NCBI GenBank assembly: GCA_948567375.1
Contig: CAOYZS010000005.1
Span: 992,001 to 1,056,000, forward strand
DNA from: Lunularia cruciata
Taxonomy: Eukaryota > Streptophyta > Marchantiopsida > Lunulariales > Lunulariaceae
Length of the DNA stretch: 64,000 nt
Reading direction: 5' to 3'
In this document: piece after piece, positions 41,431 through 51,965 of the stretch
How the letters are laid out: each line of letters opens with the position of its first letter
Position numbering within the stretch: the stretch's first letter is position 1
Translations under genes and position numbers: made by a program
Notes under the pieces: model-generated
What the model was told of the DNA's origin: nothing
Databases searched by the model: none
What the model saw: only the letters and a program-made list of their open reading frames with translations

Positions 41431-42760
41431 ATTCAAAGACATTTCGTCTAAAGAACAAAAGCTGGTAACGGTAAGTTGGACAAAGGTGCCTCATCTTGGG
41501 GAAACTACTTTGTCAGAAGACAAGGATGAATCCAAAGATTCATCATCTTCGTCTTCGGAGGACTCCGAAGCCGATGTCCAAGTAAATTATTTGGAGTGCT
41601 ACGAGGTAGAAGTCGACGATGAAGACCCATACGACATCGCCTCGGGTAAACAAGACTTGGAGGAAGGGGGTTTGATGGCAGTACGACTCAGGTTGAGCCA
41701 AGTAAGTCACGAAGAAGGTGTCATTAACCCTGATGACTGTCAAGATGTGGTCTTAACGGAAGAAAAGATTTTAAAAATTTCAAAGACAGTCACCGCAGAG
41801 GAGTTGGTAGGATACACTGCCCTGTTTATAGAGTTCCAGGATGTATTCGCCTGGCCTATCGACCAAATGCCGGGAATTCTACGAGAATTGGGCGAGCACC
41901 GGATTGATCTGGTCAAAGGTGCAGTTCCAGTTCGCAAAGACAATACCGCCTGAACCCGAAGTACTCTCTCCTAGTAAAAGATGAAATTGATAAGTACTTA
42001 GGGGCCAGAATAATTTTCCCTGTTCTAAGTAGTGAGTAGGTTTCACCCATTGTCATCATTCCAAAGAAGAAGACCAAGAAAATTTGAGTATGCCAAGATT
42101 TTTGCAAATTGAACGTAGTCACCAGAAAGGATCATCATCCTTTACCATTTACATACACAATTCTGGACCAAGTAGCTGGTCATCCATGCTATAGCTTTCT
42201 CGATGGATTTTTAGGATACAATCAGGTATCCATTCGAGAAGAAGACAAGGACAAAACCACATTTACGACTGATTGGGGCACTTTCGCTCACAATCAAATG
42301 CCCTTTGGGTTGTGTAATGCTCCTGCTACGTTCCAAAGGATGATGAATTCAATATTCAAGGATTTCTTGTGAAAATTTGTGGAGGTCTTCATTGATGATT
42401 TTTGTGTGTTTGGGCGAAGAGATGTACATATAGATTACCTTCGCCAAACTTTCAAAAGGTGCCATTTTGCCAGTTTGTCATTACACCCGGAGAAATGCTT
42501 CTTTGCAATGAAGGAAGGAATTCTTCTGGGGCATCGGGTGTCAAACCAAGGAATTGAAGTGGATGTCGAGAAGGTCAAAGTAATTACAGCATTGGAATCC
42601 CCAAAGAACCTCCGGGAGCTGAGAGCCTTTTTAGGACACGTCGGATACTACAAACGCTTCGTGTCAAACTATGCCGTGCTTGCTGCACCACTTACCAAGC
42701 TTTTGAAGAAATCCAAAGATTATCTGTGGGAAGCAACTCAGGAAGAAGCTTTCCAATTAT
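41431..42760 (+). pseudogene. pol: Acidic spacer and reverse transcriptase of E10
   Basis: An acidic Ser-rich spacer (DKDESKDSSSSSSEDSEADV, ~41520) precedes RT. RT motifs: ALFIEFQDVFAWPIDQMPG, HRIDLVKGAVPV, then a frameshift at about 41935. Further on are DHHPLPFTYTILDQVAGHPC, DKTTFTTDWGTFAHNQMPFG, NAPATFQRMMNSIFKDFL and the active site FIDDFCVFG (FIDD at 42388-42399, both Asp present). Then LGHRVSNQGIEVDVEKVKVI and LRELRAFLGHVGYYKRF. Stops at 42038, 42085 and 42370 and the frameshift inactivate it, although the catalytic residues are intact. Confidence 0.88.
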
Positions 42761-43254
42761 TGAAGAAGAAACTGGTTGAAGCACCAGTCATGAGGGCCCC
42801 AGATTGGGACGCCCCTTTTCATGTGTATGTGGACACTTTGTCCATGGCCATTGGAGTTGTCTTAAGTCAAAAAGACAAGAAGAAAAAGGACTACCCGGTG
42901 TATTATGCCAGCCGACAACTTTCTGTTTCTGAAAAGAACTACTCAACAACTGAAAGAGAAGCCCTCGGTATGGTTGTATGCCTGCAAGAAATTTTGCCAC
43001 TATCTGTTAGGATACGAATTCGTCTTCTATGTGGACCATTATGCACTGCAACACTTGGTCAAGAAGGCGGATTTGTCCGAGCAAATTGCACAATGGATCT
43101 TGTTGTTACAAGAATTCACATACACTGTACAAGTAAGGAAAGGAGCTTCGCATTCAAATGCGTACTTCTTATCCAGGTTGGAAACTCAAGACCAAGATTG
43201 GGAACTCGATGATCGGTTTCCTGATGAGGAGCTATATCATTTAATGATGGTGTG
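42761..43254 (+). pseudogene. pol: RNase H of E10
   Basis: Motifs in order: HVYVDTLSMAIGVVLSQKDK (first Asp), YYASRQLSVSEKNYSTTERE (Glu), a frameshift near 42970, FVFYVDHYALQHL (Asp), then ASHSNAYFLSRLE. In the last motif Tyr stands where E8 has Asp, so one catalytic residue is probably lost. Stop TGA at 43253-43255. I see no second RNase H domain of the kind reported in Tat elements. Confidence 0.82.
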
Positions 43255-43261
43255 AAGTACG

Positions 43262-44569
43262 CGGTATGGAGCAGAATATCATTATTCGCATACATGCCAT
43301 TGTCCTGAGGGGCTGGATCCGGAAGAAAGGGCAGTCTTCCTTTGGAAAATGGGATCGTACCAATTAAAACACAACATTTTGTTTAAAATGGGCAAAGATG
43401 ATATACTTCGGAGATGCCTAAAAGCATACGAAGTAGGAGGAGTCATTGAATCCTTGCACTCGAAAGCATCGGAGGGACATTATGCCCTGAAAAATACGAT
43501 GAAGAAAATTCTTTCAGCAGGGTATTGGTGGCCTACGATGTATAAAGATACCCATGCCCATATTCGGAGTTGTGATGCCTGTCAAAGAACAAGGAAACCG
43601 ACGGCGACTTCCCAGTGGCCTTTGAAACCAATTTTGCCTTTGGCCCCATTTGAAAAATGGGGTATTGATTTTGTGGGACCTATTCAACCAGTAACTCGTG
43701 TCACAAGGAAGAGGTACATCTTAGTATGTACGGATTATGCCACCAAGATGGTGGAAGCAGAGGCAACACGAAGAGATGATGCGGAGATAGTAGCAGAATT
43801 TTTCTTCCGAAACATCATTTCCCGTTATGGGTGTCCTCTAGAATTGGTTAGTGATCGAGGAACTCATTTTTTGAACTCAATGGTGGAAGCGTTAACCAAA
43901 TACTTCCAAATTAAGCATTGGAAGACCACGCCTTATAACCCGAAAGCAAATGGACTCACGGAGAAAGCCAATGGATTGCTGTGTAAAATTTTAAGTAAGG
44001 TGACAGTCAATTATGCCTATGACTGGGATACGAAGTTACGTGCAGCATTATGGGCATATCGGACAACAGAAAAAATTACTACCAAGCAAACTCCTTATTT
44101 TTTGACATACGGATTGCATCCCATATTACTAGTTGAGTTTGAAGTACCGACATATAGAATACTTTGCGAAGAACGTTTGTCGGAGGAAGAAAGTCAAGAT
44201 CTTTGGATCCATCAACTGATGTGGTTGGAAGAGAAAAGGGACGATGCAATGCAAACAACAAAGGAAATTCAAGAACAACGGAAAGGTAGGCACGATAAAA
44301 GAATCAAACTTGTGACTGTTCAAGAAGGAGATCTGGTATTATTATATGATAATTGCCGCCTATTTTTTCTAGGAAAATTACATCTGAGATGGATGGGACC
44401 GTATCATGTGATGCACAATTATGATAATGGTTCTATTCAACTGGCAGACCTGGATGGCAATCCTTTTGCAACTCGCGTCAATGGTTGGAGGGTTAGAAAA
44501 TATAGGACCCCAAACCCGACTTTGTATAAAAACCCGGTTGTCGGTGTTTGCGGGGACGCTCACATTTGA
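43262..44569 (+). CDS. pol: Integrase of E10
   Basis: Open for 406 codons from 43349. The zinc domain is H...H...CDAC (SLHSKASEGHYALKN, then IRSCDACQRTRKP). The DDE core has the first Asp in KWGIDFVGP (~43675), the second in LVSDRGTHFLNS (~43855) and Glu in NGLTEKANGLL (~43965). It is followed by AALWAYRTTEKITTKQTPYF, GDLVLLYDN and the GPY module LHLRWMGPY. It ends GVCGDAHI with TGA inside the polypurine tract. There is no chromodomain, which separates it from chromoviruses. All catalytic residues are present. It inserts the cDNA into the genome and is the best preserved pol domain in the window. Confidence 0.92.
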   Translation, partial: RYGAEYHYSHTCHCPEGLDPEERAVFLWKMGSYQLKHNILFKMGKDDILRRCLKAYEVGGVIESLHSKASEGHYALKNTMKKILSAGYWWPTMYKDTHAHIRSCDACQRTRKPTATSQWPLKPILPLAPFEKWGIDFVGPIQPVTRVTRKRYILVCTDYATKMVEAEATRRDDAEIVAEFFFRNIISRYGCPLELVSDRGTHFLNSMVEALTKYFQIKHWKTTPYNPKANGLTEKANGLLCKILSKVTVNYAYDWDTKLRAALWAYRTTEKITTKQTPYFLTYGLHPILLVEFEVPTYRILCEERLSEEESQDLWIHQLMWLEEKRDDAMQTTKEIQEQRKGRHDKRIKLVTVQEGDLVLLYDNCRLFFLGKLHLRWMGPYHVMHNYDNGSIQLADLDGNPFATRVNGWRVRKYRTPNPTLYKNPVVGVCGDAHI

Positions 44570-44580
44570 GGGAGGGGGTA
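44566..44580 (+). other. Polypurine tract of E10
   Basis: GAGGGAGGGGG at 44570-44578 region ends in TA right before the 3' LTR. It primes plus-strand synthesis and so fixes 44581 as the U3 start. It overlaps the integrase stop. Confidence 0.88.
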
Positions 44581-47500
44581 TGTGGTACCCACATTTTTTG
44601 TTTTTTATGGTTAGTAGTGTTTAAGAGACGAAATAAGCACAGAAAAGTCGAATTGCAGACAAAGAAGAGGCAAAAGTAACTTTGGAGGAAAGCCAAAGAA
44701 GCTGACATCGGATCCAACGATGGAGGTACTCGGAAGAGGAGTACGCCGGAAGCAGGCCGAAGATCATTGTCTTTGGGTTGGAAAACACAGGAATGATGAA
44801 GACCGTTTAACAACCTCAGTACATGGCAAGAAAGTACATTTCAAGAAACGGCGGGGGCAGAAGAAGCATGTCTTGACAGTGACCGGGAGAGCACGCAGAA
44901 GAGAGAAACTCACAGATGAAATTGAATGAAGAATGACTGCAATTCGGGGCAATATGAAATTGTGAATGCACAAGGGGAAGTTGAATTTGCCGAGTAAATT
45001 TCCAATTCCTTTGAGTAGTCATCCTACAGGAATGCGTGTCCGGAAGCCCGTCGAGAGTGAAATTTTCCGAAACCTTGAGGGAGTTAGAGTGTCTCGTCCA
45101 GGAGAGGGGCTGATCTTCCAACAACGTAGAACGAGAGAACAAATCATGGCGAAGAAGGTGGCCAACGCGGTGGCAGTGAGAGGTTTTGCAATTCGAAGGG
45201 TAGATGTAGTAGCAAGGATCAAAGTCTTGGTGAGACTTCGTATCACCTTTTTAGCCTGGAACTGGAATTTCAGTTTCCCGGGAGTAATGGCAGAAATCAC
45301 TGCCAGTAATTGTGAGGAGGGTCCCAAAGTGGAGGGGAAGAGAGGCAATCCGGCTCGATGGACTGAGTCGGATTGGAAGTTGGTCTTGGGGAGAGAAGCA
45401 GGAGAGCCGACAGGAATCACCTTCTATCGGAAGTATGATGCTACAGAGGAGACGGCGGAAATTTGTAATTTGTTCTTTGCTCCAAGAACTACAAATGGTT
45501 ACAAGGTGGAGTCCTATCGGGACCCGATCCGAAGAAGTATTGTAGGGGTGATGATGGCCATGTTCAAGCTGGAGCGAACAACGTACGTAACCATGCAGCA
45601 AGCGGTCTTCTTCCACCAGATGTTTGCAGGGGTACCTGTGAATTGGGCGAAGTGTTTCCATCACCGAACCAGGCAGATGGTAGTGAATTGGCAAATGGGC
45701 TTGCCACCGCATTATTTTGCGTCATTTGTAGCACATTTCTACTTCGGCCTAAACTTGCTCTCTGAAGACGAGAGGCATCGTATGGTCTCCCACATGCATC
45801 CTGATTTGAGACGAGAAGCCGACGAAGAGGAGCAACAGTACATGCTTCAGCTGAGGGCAAATGACGAATACTTTGCGAGAACAAGACTGTGGAAGATTGA
45901 AGATGTTGCCAGTCCGAAGAAGAAGAAGCGAAGTAAGCCCAAAGAAGCTAAACCATCGCCCATCCAACGTAAGACTTGGAGGCTGATGTTGAAGACCACT
46001 AACGTCGTGAGAAGAGCATCTTCGGGATTGGAGTCGGATGAAGAAATTGAGTTGCAAGAAGAAGACTCAGACGAAGAAGAGCTCACGTTGAAGAGTGGGG
46101 AGTCGGGTAGTGAAAGTGAGGGAGAGCCCAAAGTCCAGCAATCTGTGGTGGTGAGTGAAGCTGGCGAGGTAATGGTGGAGAACAAACCAAATCCGAAGCA
46201 AAGAAGGAATATCCCTCGGGCCCGAGTTCAAGAGGCCAAGACGAAGATAGCGCAGACACTATGAAGATACAAAGATCACGACTTCGGATGAAGGAGCTGA
46301 TGACACAAGGAAAGACTCCAGACGAAGGAGGCAATGATGATAAAGAAACTTTTGGCAGGATATCATATTTAACGAAGGTGGTCACACCATTGCTGGAGAT
46401 GTTGAAGGAACATTGGAGAGGAATTCCCCAAGATCGCAAAAAGGAGATGAATGAAATGCAGGTGGTGAAGCATCTGCTGAAGGAATTGCAGGAGCTGTAG
46501 GAGCATCAAATCCGAAGAAGTGCAGAAATTGAAGATCTTCCGAGGGAGGAAGACTCGAGGAAGAAACTGCTGAGCGTGTTACAAGAGAGTTGCGCAGAGA
46601 AGGAGAAGGACCTGCAAACGCAAGCCAAAGAATTGAAGGAGCAGGCGATGTGGCTCAGCAAGATGCGGGAGGAAGTAAGTAATATGCGCGTCAAGAATGT
46701 CCATTTTAAGGCGATGAACATCGTGATGGAGCAAGAATTGGACAGCTTGAAGAAGAGTGCCGCAACAAAAGATCAAGCATGGCAGAGAGAATTGGCGTCC
46801 AGGCAAGAAGAAGAAGAGCGTTTGCGTGAACTTGTCAAAAGTGCGGAGCAGCAAAAAATCCAGTATGCAGAGGAGAAGAAGATGCTCGTTGTAGAATACA
46901 AAGACAAGTTGCAGATGTATCGGGAGGAATTGAAGGTGGAGCGTTCTCGAGGATACGCATCGGAATCAGCAGGGGACATTGCGGGGAAGCTACGCGCAAT
47001 TTTAAGCACGGAGGCTGAAGGAAGATTGGAAGAAGCTCGTCTGCATGAGTTGAAGTTACTTGTGCAGGAGACTCGGAAGCGAAGAGCCAAGGATGTGGAC
47101 ATGAACACATTGCTGATTTGGTTGAAAGAACGAGTAGATAGGAAAATGTTGGAAGTAGAGAATAATGTTAGTCTTAGATTGGATTTAGTCAATTCAGAAT
47201 TGGAGAAGATTCAGAATAGTGTGACAATGGAGAAGAAACCCGATGTCGTAGAAGTAGGAATTCAGGTGTCATTGGACTTGCTAATTGACACATTAGAGAA
47301 GAGTGGGTTGGGTAATAAGAGTGTAGATAGAGTAACCCGGAGTTCAATTACAGATTGTAGTGAAGAAGTTGTAGAATTAGTAAGGAAATTAGTAGAATCA
47401 GTCATACCCGAAGAAGGTGAAATAGCAAGAAGATCATTGGGTTTGGAAGCCGATGATGAGGTCGACATCGGATCAGGATAAAAGTCGATTTTGAGATAGG

Positions 47501-48279
47501 AAGAGTCAGATATGAAGAGATAGATTGTCATTTGGGATCTATAGGTAGGAAGGGATGTTAGGAAGCGGTGCTAGGTAGGAAAATCTGCCATTTGCTTCAG
47601 TATTTTAGTGGAGCATTCGCAATACGATGTTATTCAGTATTCAAATTTCTGAAGATAGATAAAGCGAAGTGCTGGTTTCAATACTCGTCGCTTAAGCTTA
47701 ATTCCGATTGTCAATTTTGTGTTTATGTTTGTGAGTGTGTGGAGAATTCCCAAGAGCAAGTCAATGTGTTTGTGGATGTTGGAATCTGCAGCCTTGATCT
47801 TCATTCTGTGTGTTTGATCCTGAGTGAAGTGCATCGGAGCAATGCCTTGACAGATCTGAGGGGAATTGTAGTGTTGTTAGTATTCTGCACTTGTGATTGC
47901 AGCACGAAGTTGGTGTGAAGCAATTTCAATCGAGGAAGTTGTGCCTTCAGTGGAGGGGTGGAACACAATTCTGAGGCAAAATTGGTCTTTGCAGTGAAGT
48001 GCCGTCTTCGAGAGAATCTGAATCATCACAATCAAGAGTTGTTTGGACAAAATTGACTATGTTGTGATTATGTGTGTGTATTCGTGACAAGTTGTCAAGA
48101 TTGTGAGCTTGTTACTCTCTTATGGGTGTAGTTTCTACCTGAGAGATTAAAGAAGCAATCAAGAAGAACTGCAATTGTGACTTTTGACTTCGTATTTTCC
48201 CAATTCTGGATCGTATCTCTACGGGAACGAACTTTACTGACTCGATTACTGCAAAAGTGATATTTGCCGGGTTGTCACA
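44581..48279 (+). mobile_element. E10 3' LTR (3.70 kb)
   Basis: It starts TGTGGTACCCACA at 44581 and ends GGGTTGTCACA at 48279, followed by CTCTA. Its layout is the same as the 5' LTR: leader to 44965, ORF 44966-47481, TATTTTAG at 47601-47608, R/U5 tail. The ORF is less damaged here than in the 5' LTR. Confidence 0.95.
44966..47481 (+). pseudogene. U3 coiled-coil ORF, E10 3' LTR copy
   Basis: About 838 codons long overall. First open part 44966-46264 (432 codons): basic start, ITFLAWNWNFSFPGVMAEIT, GNPARWTESDWKLVLGREAG, NWAKCFHHRTRQMVVNWQMG, HYFASFVAHFYFGLNLL, HMHPDLRREADEEEQQYMLQ, and the acidic hinge EEDSDEEELTLKSGESGSES. A one-base loss near 46195 shifts frame. It resumes at 46261-46500, stops at TAG 46498, and the coil plus tail are open at 46576-47481 (301 codons; EQELDSLKKSAATKDQAWQR, LHELKLLVQETRKRRAKDVD, LEKSGLGNKSVDRVTRSS, DEVDIGSG). 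It lies after integrase, the place of env in retroviruses, but shows no signal peptide or membrane segment. Confidence 0.85.
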
Positions 48280-48284
48280 CTCTA
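48280..48284. repeat. Target-site duplication of E10, right copy
   Basis: CTCTA, identical to 34906-34910. Confidence 0.95.
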
Positions 48285-49625
48285 CTTGTAGAAGAAGAAG
48301 AAGTTTGGGTGGAGCTCAAGGAAGAGAATAACGTGAAGTTGGAGGATGAAGTGCCTAAGCCGGAGGAGAAGAAGATTACAATTCAGAGGGGAGTTTGGTC
48401 GAGGCGCAAAGTGCAGTTTGAAGCGGGTCCAAGCAAGGCAAGGGAAGAGGAGAATGCTAGTTTAGGAAGTGAAGCATCTATTCCAATACAATGATTGCAC
48501 AGAAGAAAGCGAGTATCGGGAGAAGAAGAGGTAAAGAAGGAGATCACTCCGTAGGTTTAAGTAGTTGCGAGTGATGGAGTGGAGTACTTGTGAGAAGTTG
48601 TGTGCCCGATGTTGGTGAAGCTAGAGCACAAGAAGAGGGAGATGCAGTCAAAGTGTCCGGAGGTGAAGATTGTGTTGTAGGTATTAGCAAGACTGGAAGA
48701 AGAGAACTCGGAGTTGAAGAAGAGTATAATCCAAGGTGAGGAGGAAAGGGAAGTACTACGAGTGGATGCAGTAGTGCAGAGTCAAGTGATTGAGAACTTG
48801 AAGAGAGAAGCAAGGTATCAAGAGGAACTTGTGGAGCAGAGTGACATAGCAAGGGAAAGACAAGTAGCGGATGAAATCTTGAAGCAGCAGTTTGCTAATT
48901 CAAGACTAGAAATTATCCATGCTATGGAAAGGGTAGTAGAGAAGGAACAAGAGCTCGATAGAGCAATGGAGAGTGTAGAAGAGAAGAAGCAATTGGGGCA
49001 ATGGGAGTTCACAATGAGATATAGGGAAGAAGAGAGATTACAAGAGTTACTTCGTAATCATGAGAAGAAGGTTGTGCAAGAGGAGAAGGAGAAGGAAATT
49101 GTGAAAGCCGAGTTCGAGGCAGAATTGGCAATGTACAAGGAAGATTGGCTTGCAGATCGGGAGTGTGAAAGGAAGATGAGATTGGAGCCATTGAAGGAGA
49201 TCATAATTAGGATGAATGTGATGCTAAGTACAGAGTCCAGTGTTTGTATTGAAGAGACGAGGCTGCACGAGTTGAAGTTGTTGGTGCAAGAGACGAGGAG
49301 GAGACATGCAAAGGATACAGATTTGAATGCATTATTGATTAGTGTCAGAACTCATGTAGATAGGAAAATATTAGAAGTAGAAGATAATATCACGATTAGA
49401 TTAGATTTGATAAAGTTGGAGATAGATAAACTTTAGAAAGATGTTAGAGCAAAACCCAAAGTAGATGAAGTAGCAGTGCAGATGTCTTCGGAGTTACCCT
49501 TGGAAGCATTAGAGAACAGTGGGTCAAAAGATAAGGAGTTAGATAGATTACCCACTAGTGAAATGTCAGATCAGGAAAGAGAATTGTTAGATCTGGTAGA
49601 AGATGTAGGAATTATGAAACCGGAG
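48285..49625 (+). mobile_element. L9, right piece, truncated in the U3 ORF
   Basis: This is the continuation of L9 after E10. It holds the second half of the U3 ORF and stops at about 49625, where the sequence changes in frame to Gag C-terminus. The LTR tail, TATA box, primer site and most of gag of E9 are deleted. Confidence 0.85.
48285..49625 (+). pseudogene. U3 coiled-coil ORF of L9, coil and tail
   Basis: It picks up the frame left at 34910 (EEEEVWVELKEENNVKLEDE). Basic patch (RRKVQFEAGPSKAREEE), stops at 48492, 48553, 48591 and 48677, then a long open coil at 48714-49436 (240 codons; DEILKQQFANSRLEIIHAME, RYREEERLQELLRNHEKKVV, RLHELKLLVQETRRRHAKDT). After a stop at 49434 the tail follows at 49476-49625 (LPTSEMSDQERELLDLVEDV). 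It is the other half of the ORF at 33823-34910. Confidence 0.82.
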
Positions 49626-49988
49626 GACAAGAAAGAACTCAAGGAGGCACTACTCAGAACTCAGGAACTGAGTTTGGAGAAGGAGACGAAGACAAAGCCT
49701 CCACTTTTTCTGGCAGACATCCAATCCGAAGTAAAGGGTCTGATCCAAGCCAAGGTGGGCCAACCTAACGAACCTCGGGTTAAGGCCACTAGCAATCCCG
49801 TCACCATCTTAAAACATCCCGAAGTCAAAATGGAACATGGAGAGACTTTGAACCCAAAGCCAAAGGCAAAGACAGTCAAATTGGGAGGAGTACCCCAATA
49901 CAATATTGTAGCAATTTGGCAGCCACAAATGCCAACATTACATTCAAGCAATTGTGGGAAGACAATAAGTTGTACAAGAAGCAGCTGA
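49476..49988 (+). CDS. In-frame fusion of U3 ORF tail with Gag C-terminus (E9)
   Basis: One open frame of 170 codons. Residues 1-~49 are the U3 ORF tail (MQMSSELPLEALENSGSKDK, DLVEDVGIMKPED). From about residue 50 it is the Gag C-terminal linker (KKELKEALLRTQELS, ADIQSEVKGLIQAKVGQPNE). The join is around 49626-49632 at GAGGACAAGAAAGAA. It must come from a deletion that removed the LTR tail, primer site and most of gag. It is probably chance that the frame is kept, but the same kind of event is seen again at 62938. Confidence 0.8.
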   Translation: MQMSSELPLEALENSGSKDKELDRLPTSEMSDQERELLDLVEDVGIMKPEDKKELKEALLRTQELSLEKETKTKPPLFLADIQSEVKGLIQAKVGQPNEPRVKATSNPVTILKHPEVKMEHGETLNPKPKAKTVKLGGVPQYNIVAIWQPQMPTLHSSNCGKTISCTRSS

Positions 49989-49989
49989 A

Positions 49990-50811
49990 TTTGGCCCTTA
50001 AGAAGGTGAGGTTGATGTCAAAGAAGGACCTGCTCGCTATCTATTGTATTGAACAAGAAGATCTGGGATCTCCCGAGGTTGACACGGAGATTGCAGGGTG
50101 CATGATCAAATCGATACCCATTGATTTGGGTTCCGGTTTGAATGTCATGATCAAGGATATTACAAATTGACTGGGTATCATACGTTTGAGCCAACACTCC
50201 AAGTTTTGAAATTTGCGGACCAAACCAGGAGATGGCCTTTGGGCATGCTGTCAAACATAACCATGATCATTGGAGGGGTGCCCTTCAAGTTGAATTACAT
50301 TGTGTTGCAACCAGTGACAAAGACTGGTTACCCTCTATTGATCAGAAGACCCTGGTTGTACAGTGCCCAAGTTGTGGTGGATTGGCATCAGCAGAAGTTA
50401 CGATTCAAGGACATTTTGTCCGAAGATCAGAAGCTGGTGCTTGTGAGTTGGACAAAAGTTCCCCATCTCGGGGAAACGAGTTTGTTAGAAGAGGAGGACG
50501 AATCCAAAGACTCATCGTCTTCATCCTCAGATGAATCCAAAGATGAAGTCCAAGTTAACTACTTGGAATGCTACGAGGTGGATGTCAAAGATGAAGATCC
50601 ATACGACCTTGCCTCGGGTGAACCTGACTTGGAGGAAGGGGGTTTGATGGCAGCCTGCCTCGGGTTAAGCCGAGTAAGCCACGTTGAAGGAGTCATCAAC
50701 CCCGATGACTATCAAGATGTTGTCTTGACTGAAGGGAAAATTTTAAAATTTTCAAAAATAGTCACTTTAGAGGAGTTGGCAAGATACACTGCCCTATTCA
50801 TAGAATTCTAG
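49990..50811 (+). pseudogene. pol: Protease and spacer of E9
   Basis: Frame change near 49910. Protease: VDTEIAGCMIKSIPIDLGSG (catalytic Asp kept, ~50125), stop at 50168, then the open frame 50167-50811 with TRRWPLGMLSNITMIIGGVP, LLIRRPWLYSAQ (Gly of the usual IGRPW changed to Arg) and the acidic spacer DESKDSSSSSSDESKDEV. It ends at TAG 50809. Confidence 0.82.
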
Positions 50812-50838
50812 GATGTATTCCCCCGGTCTATTGATCAA

Positions 50839-51714
50839 ATGCTAGGTATTCCACGAGAATTTGGAGAACACCGGATTGATCTAGTTGAAGGTGCGGTTCC
50901 GGTTCGGCAGAGACAATACCGCTTGAACCCAAAGTACTCACTTTTGTTGAAAGATGAAATCGACAAGTACTTAGAAGCCGGAATCATCTTCCTTGTCTTA
51001 AGCAATGAATGGATCTCCCCCATTGTCATTGTCCCGAAGAAGAAAACAGGGAAGATCCGAGTGTGCCAAGACTTCCGTAAGTTGAACGGAGTCACAAGGA
51101 AGGATCATCATTCCTTGCCTTTTACCAATACAATTCTAGATCAAGTAGCTGGTCACCCTTGTTATAGCTTTCTCAATGGATTTTTAGGGTACAATCAAGT
51201 ATCCATTCGAGAAGAGGACAAGGATAAAACTACATTCACGACCAATTGGGGCACTTTAGCTTACAATCAAATGTCCTTTGGGTTGTGTAATGCTCCCGCT
51301 ACTTTCCAGTGGATGATGAATTCAATCTTCAAAGATTTCTTGTGCAAATTTGTGGAAGTCTTCATTGATGATTTTTGTGTGTTTGGGCAAAGAGATGTAC
51401 ATTTGGATTACCTTCACCAAACTTTTGCCGGCTTGTCATTACTCTCAAAGAAATGCTTCTTCGCAATGAAGGAGGGAATTCTTCTGGGGCATTGGGTGCC
51501 AAGCCGAGGTATTGAAGTTGATGTCGAGAAGGTTAAAGTAATCATAGCTTTGGAATCCCCGAAGAACATCCAAGAGCTGAGAGCCTTCTTGGGACATGTC
51601 GGATACTATAGACGCTTTGAGTCAAATTATGCGGTGCTTATTGCACCCCTTACAAAGCTTCTGAAGAAATCCAAAGACTATATGTGGGAAGCAAATCAAG
51701 AAGAAGCTATCTAG
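50839..51714 (+). CDS. pol: Reverse transcriptase of E9, open fragment
   Basis: 291 codons open. HRIDLVEGAVPVRQRQYRLN, SNEWISPIVIVPKKKTGKIR, VCQDFRKLNGVTRKDHHSLP, FGLCNAPATFQWMMNSIFKD, then the active-site FIDDFCVFG with both Asp (51361-51372), LGHWVPSRGIEVDVEKVKVI and LRAFLGHVGYYRRF. It is slightly shortened after YLHQTF by a 12-base deletion (51423). It spans fingers, palm and thumb and is the best preserved RT here. Preceded by a stop at 50809 and followed by TAG at 51712, so it is not part of an intact polyprotein. Confidence 0.88.
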   Translation: MLGIPREFGEHRIDLVEGAVPVRQRQYRLNPKYSLLLKDEIDKYLEAGIIFLVLSNEWISPIVIVPKKKTGKIRVCQDFRKLNGVTRKDHHSLPFTNTILDQVAGHPCYSFLNGFLGYNQVSIREEDKDKTTFTTNWGTLAYNQMSFGLCNAPATFQWMMNSIFKDFLCKFVEVFIDDFCVFGQRDVHLDYLHQTFAGLSLLSKKCFFAMKEGILLGHWVPSRGIEVDVEKVKVIIALESPKNIQELRAFLGHVGYYRRFESNYAVLIAPLTKLLKKSKDYMWEANQEEAI

Positions 51715-51965
51715 GTGTTGAAGAAAAAGTTGCTTAAAGCACCAGTTATGAGGGCCCCAAATTGGGAAGTCCCTTTTCATGTATATGTGGAGACTTTGTC
51801 CATGGCTATTGGTGTTGTCTTAAGTCAAAAGGATGAGAAGAAGAAGGACTTTGTAGTGTATTATGCCAGCCGACAACTTTCAGTTTCTGAAAAGAACTAT
51901 TCGATGACTGAAAGATAAGCACTCAGGATGGTATATGCCAGCAAGAAATTTTGCCACTACCTTTG
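51715..51965 (+). pseudogene. pol: RNase H of E9, cut off
   Basis: Start of RNase H: HVYVETLSMAIGVVLSQKDE (Glu where the first catalytic Asp is expected), YYASRQLSVSEKNYSMTER, stop at 51916, then ASKKFCHYL. A TTTGCCACTACC unit is duplicated at 51950-51973, and the sequence then becomes - strand LTR. Integrase and 3' LTR of E9 are missing. Confidence 0.82.

Larger units (their letters stand above)
34911..48279 (+). mobile_element. E10: near-complete giant-LTR Ty3/gypsy element
   Basis: This is a 13.4 kb element with two long LTRs (34911-38601 and 44581-48279), gag, protease, RT, RNase H, integrase and a polypurine tract, flanked by perfect CTCTA duplications. The order protease-RT-RNase H-integrase defines Ty3/gypsy. 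The two LTRs look about 95% alike by eye, so it is not brand new. Gag and pol carry several stops and frameshifts, and the primer-binding site is missing, so it cannot move on its own. It sits in the U3 ORF of L9 and is the last insertion at this place. Confidence 0.93.

Noticed and set aside
44966..47481. The ORF after integrase as an envelope-like gene
   Set aside because: Its position fits env, but there is no signal peptide, no membrane segment and no cysteine pattern. It is Glu/Lys-rich coiled coil and lies inside the LTR.
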